64,000 nt of DNA from Vigna angularis (taxonomy: Eukaryota > Streptophyta > Magnoliopsida > Fabales > Fabaceae), in assembly GCF_016808095.1 (NCBI RefSeq), contig NC_068975.1, positions 37,904,001 to 37,968,000 of the forward strand, read 5' to 3'. Position 1 is the first letter of the stretch. The number at the start of each line of letters is the position of its first letter. The notes under the pieces are model-generated. The model did not search any database, was not told where the DNA came from, and worked only from the letters and a program-made list of their open reading frames with translations. Made by a program: the position numbers and the translations under genes. This document shows, one piece after another, positions 21,997 to 34,230 of the stretch.

Positions 21997-24900
21997 TCAA
22001 TCTCCTTTGGCAACAACAACAAAAACATCACCAAGGGACCATTTTCTTGGCTCTGACTTTTCTGAAGGGTTGATAATGGCTCGATCTTGGTTAGCCAAGC
22101 GATAGCCGATAACAATCTCCTTTCTTGTTCGACCCCTAATCATTATATCGTAAAAGCACAGTTCTTCCTGGTCAAATAAATAGAACTCTGCTGGTTTGAT
22201 ACACATCTCGTTTCCCTGCATAAGTTAATAAAAAGTCCAACATATAAGTAATTTTGATCTGGTAATCCAAAAGCATAAACAAAAATCTACTTAAAACAAA
22301 TGCTAAACCAGAAGTTTAGAAATTGGAAAATTAAACATGACAAGAAATTGAAAATTAACTTAATCTATATCGCGAGAGACAGTAAGAATAAGTTCAATGT
22401 GGGATACCTCCTCTGCAAATAATTCCTCTAGAACTCGGTTGATTTGCTTGTCTTCGGCTACCATTGCTAGTGCCATGCTAACCAGCTCATTAGATAACAC
22501 ATAATCACTGATTCTGGAGACAGACACTAGATTTCTAGTCCTAGAATCCAAAATTTCACTAATTATAATTGATCTATCAGAAGCTTGCTGCATTTCACGG
22601 ATCCAAGAGTTGTGAGAGAACCCAGATAACCTCAGAGAAGTTGACTTCGTGTCTTTGTATGGGAGGCGTCTTGACTACACAAAGAGGAGGAGGATTGTTA
22701 GAAAGTCAGTTCATAAAACAATGAGACATTAGTCAGTGATGTGAACACAAAATCCTTAATTTGAGTTGATGCAACCATACTGGATACCTGTATGTCACGA
22801 ATGAGTAGAAGGGTAGCTAGAGACCTTGAGTCAGAGTGAGCAACAGAGTCCTCCACTGACTCATCTGCAAGAATAAGGATCTGTCCTCTTAGAGTTAGTA
22901 TACAGTTGAAGAGAATTTTAATTTACCTTGCTTGACTTCCTTTGATCTAGAGGTATCTTATTACACTTAATCTCCTTTCAACACTTTGCTCATAATTTTA
23001 CTTGTATACAATGATGAAAATTGAGCAAGGTATTAGAATGCTAGAAATGAAACAGGGAAATCCCCGAGCGAAACATGATATAAAGCTTTTAAAGAGTTTT
23101 AAGAAAGATCCCGCAACCAAAAATAAAAAATGTAGATATATAAGCTTGCCATATTTCGCAATTTAATCTTTAATAGAGCCAACTTCAACTAGTGAGACTA
23201 GCGTTTGTTGCTGCTCATAATTATGTGCTTACAGCATGGATATTTTATACCGTCTGCTGAATCCTTCTAATCAAATTAAATTTTCTATTTTTGAAAGGAA
23301 GCAGGTATTGGTCAGATGGAAGCATAATCAATCACTTATCCGAAATTCTTATCGAATCAATTTGCATAATCTTGTAATCTACTTATGTTTGGATTTACCT
23401 TCTGGTTATATATGACACAGGCCTCTTAATATTCACATGGTTCATAAGTGCTGGAGGATTCCTTCCTAAAGACACTAATACATATAAAACCTGAATACTA
23501 CAAATATGAAGAGATACAGATTCAAAACTTACAGAATCAAAAGTCTCCAGTGGAAGACCCTCCAGGTGCCGCCTAATTACAGCATTCCCCTCCCTATGGA
23601 CAAGTTTTATGTTTTCTAGCTCAGAAACATCAAGTCCACCATCAACAAGCTTCTTCTCTCTTTCCTTTTCGGGGACCTCGTTGAACATCCAAAGCTCTGA
23701 ACCAGGAGCCAAGAGTGCCTCTAAAACCTTTTAAACAACAATGATTAAGGTAGTATCAGAGGATTATGAATTTAGACCAGTTGAGTCAACTCACATATTT
23801 TTAGGAGACGGATCTATTAGATTAAAGCAGTGATTATTTACCATCACTGAGCATTCCACAAGTCAGAGTATTCTTAAGATTTCAGAATTTAGTTCTCATA
23901 AAACAGGTTTTCAGATATTTTATATTAGTTCAATGTTTTTTTTTTTCCTTTAAGAAAATCAAACCCTAGATTCTGGAAATTGACTCAATAAACCTGTTCA
24001 CATAATTAAGACAAAAGAATAGTTGGGAAATATGGCTAACGACACCAGCTAGTAGCAGATTGAAACCCACTGCAAGCCCTTGTGGCCAAGACATTGCCAC
24101 ATAATAGTCCCACAGGGTGTGGCCCAGTGGAACCTGATGATCTTAGCCAAAAGAATATCAACTACTGTTGTTGATGTTAAGAGTATATAAAGCTATTAAA
24201 TAAGAGAATTAATCCTTTCAAAACATCAATAGGATGGTGCATAATAGCAGTGTCAATTGTCAAAAAAAGTAAGGATAAGTAAGTAAGGCCATAGTATAGC
24301 ATATCCAATTAAGAGAATTACCATGATCATATCATCAATATCACGGCGCCAGCCACAAAATAGTATCTTCTCTGGAAATTTAGGTGGATCACGTATCCTC
24401 GGGCAAAGTCCCTTACATACCTATGTAAAGTATATAACATTAAAAACACCAGGTAATGCACAAGTCACTTACTAATACTATGATTATTTAATAAATCCAA
24501 GAGAGTGCGCAACATATACAAGATTCTAAGCACCAAATCAGCATATTTTCCAATAAGGAAATCATAAGAGAAGTTGAAACGGAAAGATAACCTCTGGAAG
24601 AGGACCTGGAGCATAAGTGTCGTCATCCTCAGCTATGACAAGGACTTCATCCCCATCTCTCAGAACATAACTATCATCTGGATTGATGATAATCTTTCCC
24701 CCATCAGCAGCAACCTTAACTCCACAAGGTATTGCATCAGGAAATGAAATTAATACATCTTTGAAAAAGAGACCATCCAATTGAGGCCACCTTTTGATGT
24801 AAAACTCGGCATTCTCAAATCCCAAAATATCCTCCCATATCTAGCCAATAGAAGGAAACAAGTAAACCGATGCTGAGTCACACCATACATGGAAACCAAA

Positions 24901-27755
24901 TGTAGAGAAAAGTGATAAATTTCATAAAGTTTGATACACTATCAAGGACTGCAAAAATAGTAGCCAGTTTCAGTGCCTAGGTAAACAGGCTTTATGTTAC
25001 AACTGAAAATAGTTCGTGAAGAAGTTCATCCAGTAAGAGTCAGGATTCTTGAGGCACTGGAAAAATAGTAGCCAGTTTCAGTGCCTAGGTAAACAGGCTT
25101 TATATTACAACTGAAAATAGTTCGTGAAGAAGTTCATCCAGTAAGAGTCAGGATTCTTAAGGCATTCGTATGTGACTTAGTAAGCATATTCTAGCTATTT
25201 TAAGCACTACATACATGAACAAAAACGGGTGCAACACCACTTGAGGGTGGGTGGAAGAAAGCTAGTTCACATGAACGACAGAATTATCCAACTAACCTGT
25301 GCAAGGCCAGGCTGTAGAGCACATTGAATCATCAAACGCCCAATTACATCATGTGCAACAACTGTTTCAATGAGTTCTCCGCCAACAAGTTTCACTAGAG
25401 GTTCATTGTCAAGGTCACTCATCTCCACAACAACATGACCCCCTAAGCCCTCCCTTACGCCTGTTAGGCTAAGAACAACTCTCAAAGCACGTGCATCACT
25501 CTAGAAAAAGAGAATTGAGAAAAAAAAAAAATTGACTGTGAAGAAGTTCCGTGGTAAGTGTTAGACAACATAACAAAGGAATAATGAGTAGGTAAATAAC
25601 CTGATCTGCATTTTCATCTGAAGCTAATACAATAATTGCACGTGCCTTAGAAACTGAAACCTGTGGATAATTAATAATTAGATTTGAGAACATAGAAATT
25701 TTTGGAAGAAAGAAGGTATAGGTAAACAGCTCAAAACTCATTCCCCATATTATATGATTCAAATAGATTATATAAAAAGGTATACTTTCCCCCCAAAAGC
25801 AGAACAAAGAGTCAAAGATACTCCATCAAACCTTCTTTAGGTCAGCCAGTATAAGAGGACTGCCACTTCTACAAATCACGGATGTCCCCATGAAATCAAA
25901 TTCAAGCTTTGCTATATCCATTTCCATTTCCTCCTTTTCTTTTTCTGCAAGCACTACTATAACACCACCACCAACACTCTTATTTGCTATTGCTAGCTGC
26001 TTCAGAAGTGAACCCTGCAATCAAGCATCAATCATCAACATCTACATCCTTCTTATGAACAAAAATAAATGATGCAATCAGATTTACAGAACTAATACAG
26101 ATGAACTATCATATCAAACAAATTCTGTCAACATGATAGTCAACATAATATTCCAAGTCAAATGTAAAAACCTAAAAGCAGTTTGTGAGGAACTGACTAG
26201 GAGATTACCAATTTGTCACTCCACCCAAGAATGAGTATGTGGTTCTTTTCAATCACTTCACTCTTCCCTTTTCTGAGAGAATCTACCTTTTCTGATATAG
26301 CATCTGACACAAGTCCAAGCATCATAGCAAATATCAGCATACCACCTGAACTAATTGAGACAGAGACAATCCTCTGTCCGGTTCCTTCAGTTTCAGCATG
26401 ATTTCCTGAGTCGGCTACATAAGTCCAAGAATGCCAAAGAGCTTCAGCAAAGCTACCGCCAGTCACAGCATACAAAGCTAAACCACCAAATCCTATAAGA
26501 AATAGAGTTGCGAAGAGAAGGGCAAGTAGCTTTGCGTAAGGATATATGGAGAAAAATACATCTACCATATAAGCAACTCTCTTCTTCAATGGTACATCCT
26601 CCTTGTTATCATTTGTTCTCCTCAAGCAATTTATTATATGAGGAAGATAATCAAGATATTTGTACAACACAAAGGGCAAAATGAGGATGACCACCACAAT
26701 ATACAAAGCAACTGTTCTACTGTCAGTGTTCGGGACATAAGAAAATGAACCATCGCCTTTTCCGATAGATGTCTTTCTATTGTCAGGACAAAAATCTATT
26801 TCGCAGCACAGGTGAAGTTTCTCATTCTGCAACAGAAGAAACTAATAAACAATCTAACCAAAATAAATAAGAATTTAAACACCATACTAAATTTCTAGAA
26901 TTACAAGCTTACCTCCAATTTTCTGAGCCTATATTGTAGATAAGCGGAATGGGGAACAAAAACAATAGAAGTAATAACAAGCTGCCACAATAAAGGAAAG
27001 GTTCAGATGATCTGAATGAAGTATTGAAAGAAATTATCTCATCTCACAGAAGAGAAGTTAAAGTCTATAACTTTCTGCCAAGCCAGCTTACTACAAAGGA
27101 AAACCATAATAATTTACTCAAAAATAGCTATGTGGGAAAATGTATAGTAAAATATTTGTTATCATACAATGCCAAGTGTCTCTAGAAGCATCGATAGGTA
27201 AGAATACCGAGGGTTCCAGAAAGGGATCTTACTTAACTATGATAATGAAAAAACAGTAAGTAAAGATGGTAGCTGATTATGAAAATTGTTGATCCCTTTG
27301 GCATAATTAGTTTAGCTGAGAGAATTTAATAGAAAAATAAAAGGAAAGAACACATACAGGCAACTAAAATAACTAATAAGTAAACTAACCAGATACAAGA
27401 TCGGAGAGAGGTTGTAGTATTGAGTTATGGTGTGTTGGGAACGAGGTGGCGAGGAGGAAGAAGGAGGAGGAGGAGCAGGAATAGGTGGCGGCGGTGGAAC
27501 GAGTGAGGGTTTGGGAAGGTTGAGGTTGTGGGTGTTGGAAGGTTTGAAAGATGGTTTTTTTTTCTTGGTGGTGGTGCGAAGGAAAGAAGGGTAGTTCCAT
27601 TGCTCGTCAGAATCAGAGACAGAGACAGGAAAATGGGGAGTATTAGAAGTTACAGAGACAGAGGTTGTGTGCCTGGGATTGGCAATAGTCTTGCTGCGCT
27701 TCAAGGGTGGCTTCCTGAGACTGAGATTGGAAGGTTCCTCATTGCTCTTTAGCAT
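21997..27755 (-). CDS. POLLUX: Nuclear-envelope ion channel POLLUX / DMI1
   Basis: Twelve exons on the minus strand: 27,755-27,390; 26,981-26,913; 26,826-26,209; 26,014-25,832; 25,660-25,601; 25,500-25,297; 24,840-24,592; 24,420-24,322; 23,727-23,533; 22,880-22,788; 22,674-22,408; 22,215-21,997. All junctions are phase 0, giving 873 residues. The N-terminus (MLKSNEEPSNL, PPLKRSKT, EQWNYPSFL) resembles Medicago DMI1 rather than CASTOR. A Pro-rich region, four membrane segments (the first near residues 124-140) and the pore filter ADSGNHA (283-289) follow. Then come RCK-type gating domains starting at HILILGWSDKL. In legumes this family acts in the nuclear envelope and is needed for calcium spiking in rhizobial and mycorrhizal signalling. 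The filter has Ser285, where I recall Ala in Medicago DMI1. The intron at 24,841-25,296 contains a 108-bp duplication. Confidence 0.95.
24953..25168. repeat. 108-bp tandem duplication in a POLLUX intron
   Basis: The block AAAAATAGTAGCCAGTTTCA... occurs at 24,953-25,060 and 25,061-25,168, head to tail. Only a few differences are visible (TTATGTTAC against TTATATTAC, CTTGAGG against CTTAAGG, and the end). It lies between exons 6 and 7 and does not touch splice sites. Confidence 0.85.
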
Positions 27756-28576
27756 TCTTAGTGTTCTCCACTTCAGTTGAATTCAGCAGAGACAGATATT
27801 CCTATACCGTTTGTGGGGCTCTGATGCTGACCACTACTGCTTTGCCTTCGCTTGCTTTGGGTTGTGTTGTGTGGGATCTACACAGAAAAACAATGTGTTG
27901 TGTTGTGTTGTTGAAAAGCTGAAACAGACAACCTCTCTCTATCTCTCTCTTTCTTTCTCTGACCTCCTTTTGTTACAACAGTGTTTTTTTTTTCACTTTT
28001 TTTCATGTTGTTGTAGATTCCACTCTCATCCTTTCTTTTTTCAATCAACTTTTCTTCACATTTATTCTCAATTATTACCTTCAGAGGGATTTACACTTTT
28101 AACATCCATTTACCTTCTATAATTTTATGTTTTAAAGTGGAAAAAAAAATTGAATTAATTGACCAAACACATCCTTAGTCTCTTAGTTCCTTTTTAATAA
28201 AAAAAAATGTTTATTTATTTATTATTTTTTAATTTTAAGAACGTGAATTTTTCTAATTATGTACATGATTAATATAGTGAAAAAAAAAATTTATAACAAT
28301 AAACAGAAACTTTTTTAATACTGTTGAACTAAAAAGATTAGAAATACATTTATCTATGATAGACAAACTACTTAAAATTGTATTAGAAAATAAAAAGTTA
28401 AATATTTGTCTTGTTTTGACAAAAATAAAACTTAAAAAAAAATACTTAAAATTATATTAGAAAATAAAAAGTTAAATATTTTTCTTGTTTTGGAAAAAAT
28501 AAAACTTAAAGAAAAAAATAGTATATGATTTTAATTATTATAAATGTTTTGTAAGATTAAGTTTAAAAATACTTTT
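27756..28576. promoter_or_regulatory. POLLUX 5' leader and upstream region
   Basis: The part next to the ATG (27,756-28,120) contains a CT-rich tract on the plus strand (27,930-27,962), which reads as GA-rich leader on the transcript strand. The distal part is AT-rich, with an imperfect 80-bp repetition of ACTTAAAATTATATTAGAAAATAAAAAG at about 28,370-28,510. No further gene is seen before the retroelement at 28,577. Confidence 0.4.
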
Positions 28577-31045
28577 TGTCAGAACCATTAAAATCCACTC
28601 AAGGTTCGTCTTAGTGGATTACATGTGTCAAGAATGAGGTTCGACACTCAAATGGTGGAAGGCAGGTGTACGCAGCTGAGTGGTCGTTCGTTTTGACGTT
28701 GGAAGGAAAACTCTAAGTTTCAGAATTTCACGCCACTCTCTACATGCACCCTTCTTTCCCAGAGTTCTGAAAATTTTCATTTTCTCCTCCTTCTCTCTAA
28801 AAAAGTGCTTACTTCTCTCTAAGAAATTCTCACCTTTTATTCCTCCGATCACCATTCAGGCACCGTTTCTACTCCTCCGGTGTCAAGAGCTTCAATTTGA
28901 GCCGATCGGTTTTGGGTTCTGGACTGGTAAGTTCTTCTCTTCACTTAGTCGTGCGTTTTCTTTTACATGCAAACCAAGTTCTGGTTTCATGTGTTGATCG
29001 CTCCTCTAAAATGAGAGGTTCTGATACTGTTTTGGTTTTACTTGGTTTAGTTTGGAAAATTGTTGAGCGTTGAGGGTAGAAGGACTTGTAGTGGTGAAAC
29101 TGTACTCTGTCTTTGTGAACGTTCGGTCACCCTCAGAGGTAAGGGAAGCTTATATAATTTGATTGTATGTTTGTTTTTATGTTCATCTTGAATGAATGCA
29201 TGTTTGTTGAATTGCTGAATGAATATGAAGTATGATTGTTGATATGTTTGACTGTATGGATGTATGAATGTAAGAAAATAGATGTTGAAGAAATGAATTG
29301 ATGTAAAGACTAATAAGTATGTAATTCCTTATGAAAGTGTACGTTCGTCACTGAATGGTCATTGACCGTTCGGTTTTCTAGTAGACTCGGTTGGAACTGG
29401 ATTCTTTCATTTGGGAAGAATTCTAGTTGAGGACGAGCGTCTCCGTTTTGTAATAATTGTACATGAGCGTTCGGCCAAGGGTAGTCGTTCCTTGGTATTC
29501 GGTTGTAAACTTAAGTATATTTATATGTAATTATATATTTCGTTCGTTATTGAAAACTATTTAAATGGTATCTTATTATATTTATCAAGCCTTTCTTCTA
29601 TAAGTTTAGTAGTGCTCGGTCTTACACCAAGCGCTCGTACTAAGTAGGTGTTCGGTCTTACACCAGGCACTCGTTCTCATTTTCGTAATCTATCTTTATA
29701 ATAAGAGTGTTCGTCCAAACTAAATAGAGTATGCTTTCTATAGTGCTCGGTCTTTGACTGGCATTCTGATTGTTCTTGATGTTTAACTCATTCAAAAGCT
29801 AAGTATATATTGACGTTCGGTTTATTCACCAGATCCAGTTAAGTACCCTTATTTGATGTCTCTCGGTGTCTCTCTAAATTGGTTCCAGCCTAGAGTTTTA
29901 GTACTCGGCCTAGGCTTGTTGGTGTTCGGTCTAACTCGTGAGTTAGTTCATCCAATTGGCTCACTTAGTATATAAACGTTTGGTTCTAGTCGTTCTCGAT
30001 AAATATTATGTTAATCTCTCCCTTTCTTAAACTAATGATTCACACTCTCTTGGTTTTGATCTGCTTCGAACTGGAGACCTTTGGTCTCACTCCAAGCTTT
30101 CGGTCTTGTTCAGAGTCGAAGTTAACGTTCGGCATTTGGTATCTTCGGAGACGTTTATTCAAATTGATCTCATTGAAGTCTTATTAATGAAAGATGATGA
30201 AATATGATATAAACGAAATGAATCGGATTATGAACGAGCGTTCCGAGGAGGAATAGCTCATGAATGTATATTGGAAATTGGTAAAGTATGAATGTGGGCA
30301 TGCTAAGCTGGCGGTTCATCCTGATATTCGTGATTACTCGTTTCTCACGTAAAGAAGGGTAAGTCATGCGTGAGAATGGCAGGAGGTCGTAGTCCTTATG
30401 TTAATTTGGACAGATAGGACTAACCTCGGGTGGCAGCTGTTGAGGGTATCCCAGTTACTATATCACCCGGGTGCACGAACGTCGTAGCTACACAGAGTTC
30501 ATACAGTCCGGACAGTCAGAGTCTAGTCTTAGGCTTTGCATGTATAAGTGAATGAACTAGCTCATTTATTTTGAATTTTGTGAAATCTATGTTGATACTT
30601 GAATTGAATTACATAAGCTTACCCTATGTTTCATGTCTTTTCTGTTTTGTACGTTCGTTTGTCTTTCTGTTGCAATGATCATCCATGCGGATGTGAGCAG
30701 AAGGAGACGAGCTGCTGACAGAAGCGCTGGAAGAAGAAAATTTAGTTGAGGTAGAAGTTAAGACCGAACAGTATAACTGTTCGGTCAATATATTAGTTTA
30801 GTTGTAAGATGATCGTTCGATCATCTTTCCCCTTTTCTTTTGTATGACCGTCCAGTATAGACCTTTTGTAAACCGTTCGGTCGGAGTTTGCTTATTTTGT
30901 ATAGTTTTAACTTTCTTGTTATTCTGTAAGGCCGTTTGGCCACAAGCGTACGTTCTTTATTTTGTAAGACTGATCTGTAATATTATTCGATGTGATTATT
31001 TTATTATATAGTTTTACACTGTATTTTGTACTTTGGGGTGTTACA
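28577..31045 (+). mobile_element. Solo LTR-like element, CGTTCG-rich long-LTR family (copy B)
   Basis: The start TGTCAGAACC resembles the start of copy C (TGTAAGGACC) and the end GGGGTGTTACA resembles copy C's GGGATGTTACA. Internal landmarks in the same order are GGCGGTTCATCCTGATATTC, a GGAGGTCGTAGTCC block, and GATGATCATCCATGCGGATG followed by TGAGCAG at about 30,677-30,701. The 2,469-bp element has scattered ACGTTCGGTC, GAGCGTTCGGCC and GACCGTTCGGT words instead of a tight array. The flanking 5-mers CTTTT and CGGTT do not match well, so the copy is older or arose by recombination between elements. No gag-pol is present. Confidence 0.65.
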
Positions 31046-31926
31046 CGGTTTAACATAGATTATTAAGTTAGAGCATATTCTAACAATATTAAATATTTTT
31101 AGAGTTTACTTTTTTTTTTATCGAGCAACCATCATTAGTATTTAATATTATGAAAATTGTGAATATATATTTTAACATAAAAGTAAAAGTAAAACCAAAT
31201 CGAATTATATAAATAAGTACATGTCTCACATCACAAATTGTAAAAGTTTTGAAAAAATTGATACATTATTAAAGTTTTCCTCTTAATAATATTTATAAAG
31301 AAGATTCGTCTTTTGGTATACACGATTTTTTTTCCAATTTTACCATTTAAATAATCGTTATTTTAAATTAAAATTGTTATTTTATCATTTCATTCTTTTA
31401 ATAACTATTTTTAAATTTAGTTATTTATAATAAAAAATTATTTAATAACAAATAGAATGTAAATTAATTACTTTTATAATTATTTTCAATAACAGATATT
31501 TTATAATTTAATAACTTTTTCAAGAATAAAAAAGAAGAAGTGGATATACATGCGCTTATTAGTTAAAATTAATGACAACTAATACCTGATTTTAAGTCAA
31601 ATATTTATATATTTCTTAAAAATTAAAACATGATTTGTGTACTATTTTTTTCCTTAAACTCAAATACCATAGAACAATTTGTATTAAAATCAAATTTAAG
31701 TTGAATTATTAATATGATTCTTTAACTATGTCTATCAATTTAAATTAGTTTTATGAAATATAACATATGATTTAGTTTTTATCTAGAATTAGTAAATAAA
31801 TACATTTATTTTGGTTTGTATTTGGTTAATTGTTGACACAAACTAACCTTATTAAATCCCAAATTTGTTCTCATGGGTCCATTTATTTACATTTTCTTAA
31901 AAAAAAAACTGTTATTTTAATATAAT
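31046..31926. other. AT-rich spacer between two related solo LTRs
   Basis: About 880 bp of AT-rich DNA without a convincing frame or repeat. The two flanking elements share orientation but not target duplications, so this spacer is host DNA and not an element interior. Confidence 0.5.
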
Positions 31927-32514
31927 TGTAAGGACCGTGATTTTTGGGAGTAGTGGGGGACACGGTGGTCACCCACCTTTTGTCATCATAGGGGAACAAT
32001 TATTGGGGGAAGGGAGAAAGAAAAGGGGAAGGGGGTAGCATTTGGTCACGGGGGGATGGAGAGTTCAAGGGGGAGCAACCCATTCTTCCTCACTCTAAAA
32101 ACTTCATCTCCAAATTCTCTCGCTTCTCTCTAGAATTCCAGCACCTTGAACCATAGGAATTCAACTCTGATGCTACCATGGCCTCCGCGGAGTAGAGGGC
32201 TTCATTTCAACCGAACGTTTTCGTCATTCCGATCGGGGTAGAGTTCTTGACTGTAAGATGGTTGTGCTTGGAGAAAAACTAGGTAAGGGGAGCTAGACCT
32301 TCTTCTATAAATTGTGGATATAATATGTTTGAAATCGTACCATTGTTTGATGAATAATTTTGTGTTGAGAGTATCCTTCTTTGCTAGAAATTCGTATGAG
32401 TAATTGTATAACTTTACTCTTGTAAATCTGGGAATTTTGGAAATGAGAATTTGGGGTTTCTGGGTTTCTGGAAAACGCGATTCTGCATAATTCTGCAAAA
32501 CGCGCGAGCGTCCA

Positions 32515-33780
32515 ATTTTGGACAAAAATTGGACGTTCGTCCAAGTTGCTCGACCAAGGTCGGCATGAATGGGTCGAGCGTTCGTCCTAAGTGTTATTTT
32601 GAGCGTTCGTCCTAAGTGATATAGTGAGCGTTAGTCCATGTGTTATTTTGAGCGTTCGTCCTTAGTTGTATTAGTGAGCGTTCGTCCTTGGTTGTATTAG
32701 TGAGCGTTCGTCCAAACAGTATTTTGAGCGTTCGTCCTAAGTGCTATAGTGAGCGTTCGTCCAAACAATATTTTGAGCGTTCGTCCTAAGTGTTATAGTG
32801 AACGTTCGTCCAAACAGTATTTTGAGCGTCCGTCCTAAGTATTATTGTGAGCGTTCGTCCTACAAGTGATTCCAGCGTTCGCCCTTAATTGTCAGAGTGA
32901 GCGTTCGTCCGTAAGTGATATTGAGCGTTCGTCCAAACAATATAGTGAGCGTTCGACCAAACAGTATAGTGAGCGTTCGTCCAAACAATATAGTGAGCGT
33001 TCGTCCAAACAGTATAGTGAGCGTTCGTCAAACAAAGTAGTAAGCGTTCGTTCAAACAGTATAGTGAGCGTTCGTCCGAACAGTATTCGAGCGTTCGTCC
33101 GTAAATGATATAGTGAACGTTCGGCCAAACAGTATAGTGAACGTTCGTCCAAACAGTGGTATAGTGAGCGTTCGTCCAAACAGAATTTTGAGCGTTCGTC
33201 CGTAAGTGATACCGTGAGCGTTCGTCCAAACAGTGGTATAGTGAGCGTTCGTCCAAACAGTGTATAGTGAGCGTTCGTCCAAAGTATTAGTGAGCGTTCG
33301 TCCAAACAGAATGTTGAGCGTTCGTCCGTAAGTGATACAGTGAGCGTTCGTCCAAACAGTGATATAGTTAGAGTTCGTCCAAACAGTGATATAGTGAGCG
33401 TTCGTCCCTAAGTGATATAGTGAGCGTTCGTCCAGAAGTGTTATATTGAGCGTTCGTCTATAAGTGTTATAGTGAGCATTGTCCGTAAGTGAGATAGTGA
33501 GCATTCGTCCATAAGTGAAGTAGTGAGCGTTCGTCCATAAGTGTTACATTGAGCGTTGTCAATAAGTGTTATAGTGAACGTTCGTCCAAACAGTGATCGA
33601 TTCAATATTTTATTCGGTATTAGCGTTCGGCCTAATAGTGTATTCGGTGAAATGGCGTTCGGCCTGTTGATAAATAGCGTTCGTCCTAAGTATCAATTTT
33701 AGCGTTCGGCCTGGTAGTGTAGGATTTGATTACGTTCGTCCAAACAGTGTACGTTCGTCCACGGGTTTTCAGTAAATAGT
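32515..33780 (+). repeat. Near-regular array of about 40 GAGCGTTCGTCC motifs
   Basis: By eye about forty copies of (A/G)GCGTTCGTCC or GGCC, plus several one-base variants, are separated by 8-20 bp AT-rich spacers such as AAACAGTATAGT, TAAGTGATATA or TTGTATTAGT. The prevailing unit is about 20-30 bp. The motif is far better conserved than the spacers. It lies inside solo LTR copy C. Long frames on both strands here are stop-free only because of the repeat and are not genes. Confidence 0.88.
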
Positions 33781-34148
33781 GCTCGTACAAATGTATTTTA
33801 CAATTAGTGTTGGATTCTAAGTTGAATGAAATTATGCGTATAATTGTTTGGAATATAGTATGTAATGTGGTGTTTGATGGTTTAGCGTTCGGTATTAGTA
33901 CTCGATTATAGCGTTCGACTGATTAGAGTTTGATCAAGTGAGACGTTCGGTAGTAGCGTTCGGCCGAATTATGGGTACTCAGTTTAGCGTTCGACCTATT
34001 GAATCTCATAGTGTCCGTCCAATTAGGATAGTAGTGTTCGGCAGTTACGTTTGGTGAATGGTGATCGACCAAATAGTGGTCTACAAATGGTAATGGGTTC
34101 TAAGTTCACTTTGCGGTTGTTTGGGTTAAATTAATTGTGTACAATGTT

Positions 34149-34150
<2 letters not shown>

Positions 34151-34229
<79 letters not shown>
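34151..34229. repeat. (AT)n microsatellite
   Basis: About 39 uninterrupted AT units inside solo LTR copy C. Confidence 0.95.

Positions 34230-34230
<1 letters not shown>

Noticed and set aside
21997..27755. Assignment as CASTOR because of the Ser-containing filter
   Set aside because: The N-terminal MLKSNEEPSNL / PPLKRSKT / EQWNYPSFL pattern and the body match DMI1/POLLUX, not CASTOR.
32885..33504. Overlapping 120-150 codon proteins full of DERSLY / TNAHYT repeats
   Set aside because: They are the same DNA repeat read in different frames. Stop-free length comes from the repeat, not from selection on protein.
32515..33780. CRISPR array
   Set aside because: The repeat core is only 10-12 bp, spacers are short, AT-rich and related to one another, there are no cas genes, and the setting is a plant LTR element.
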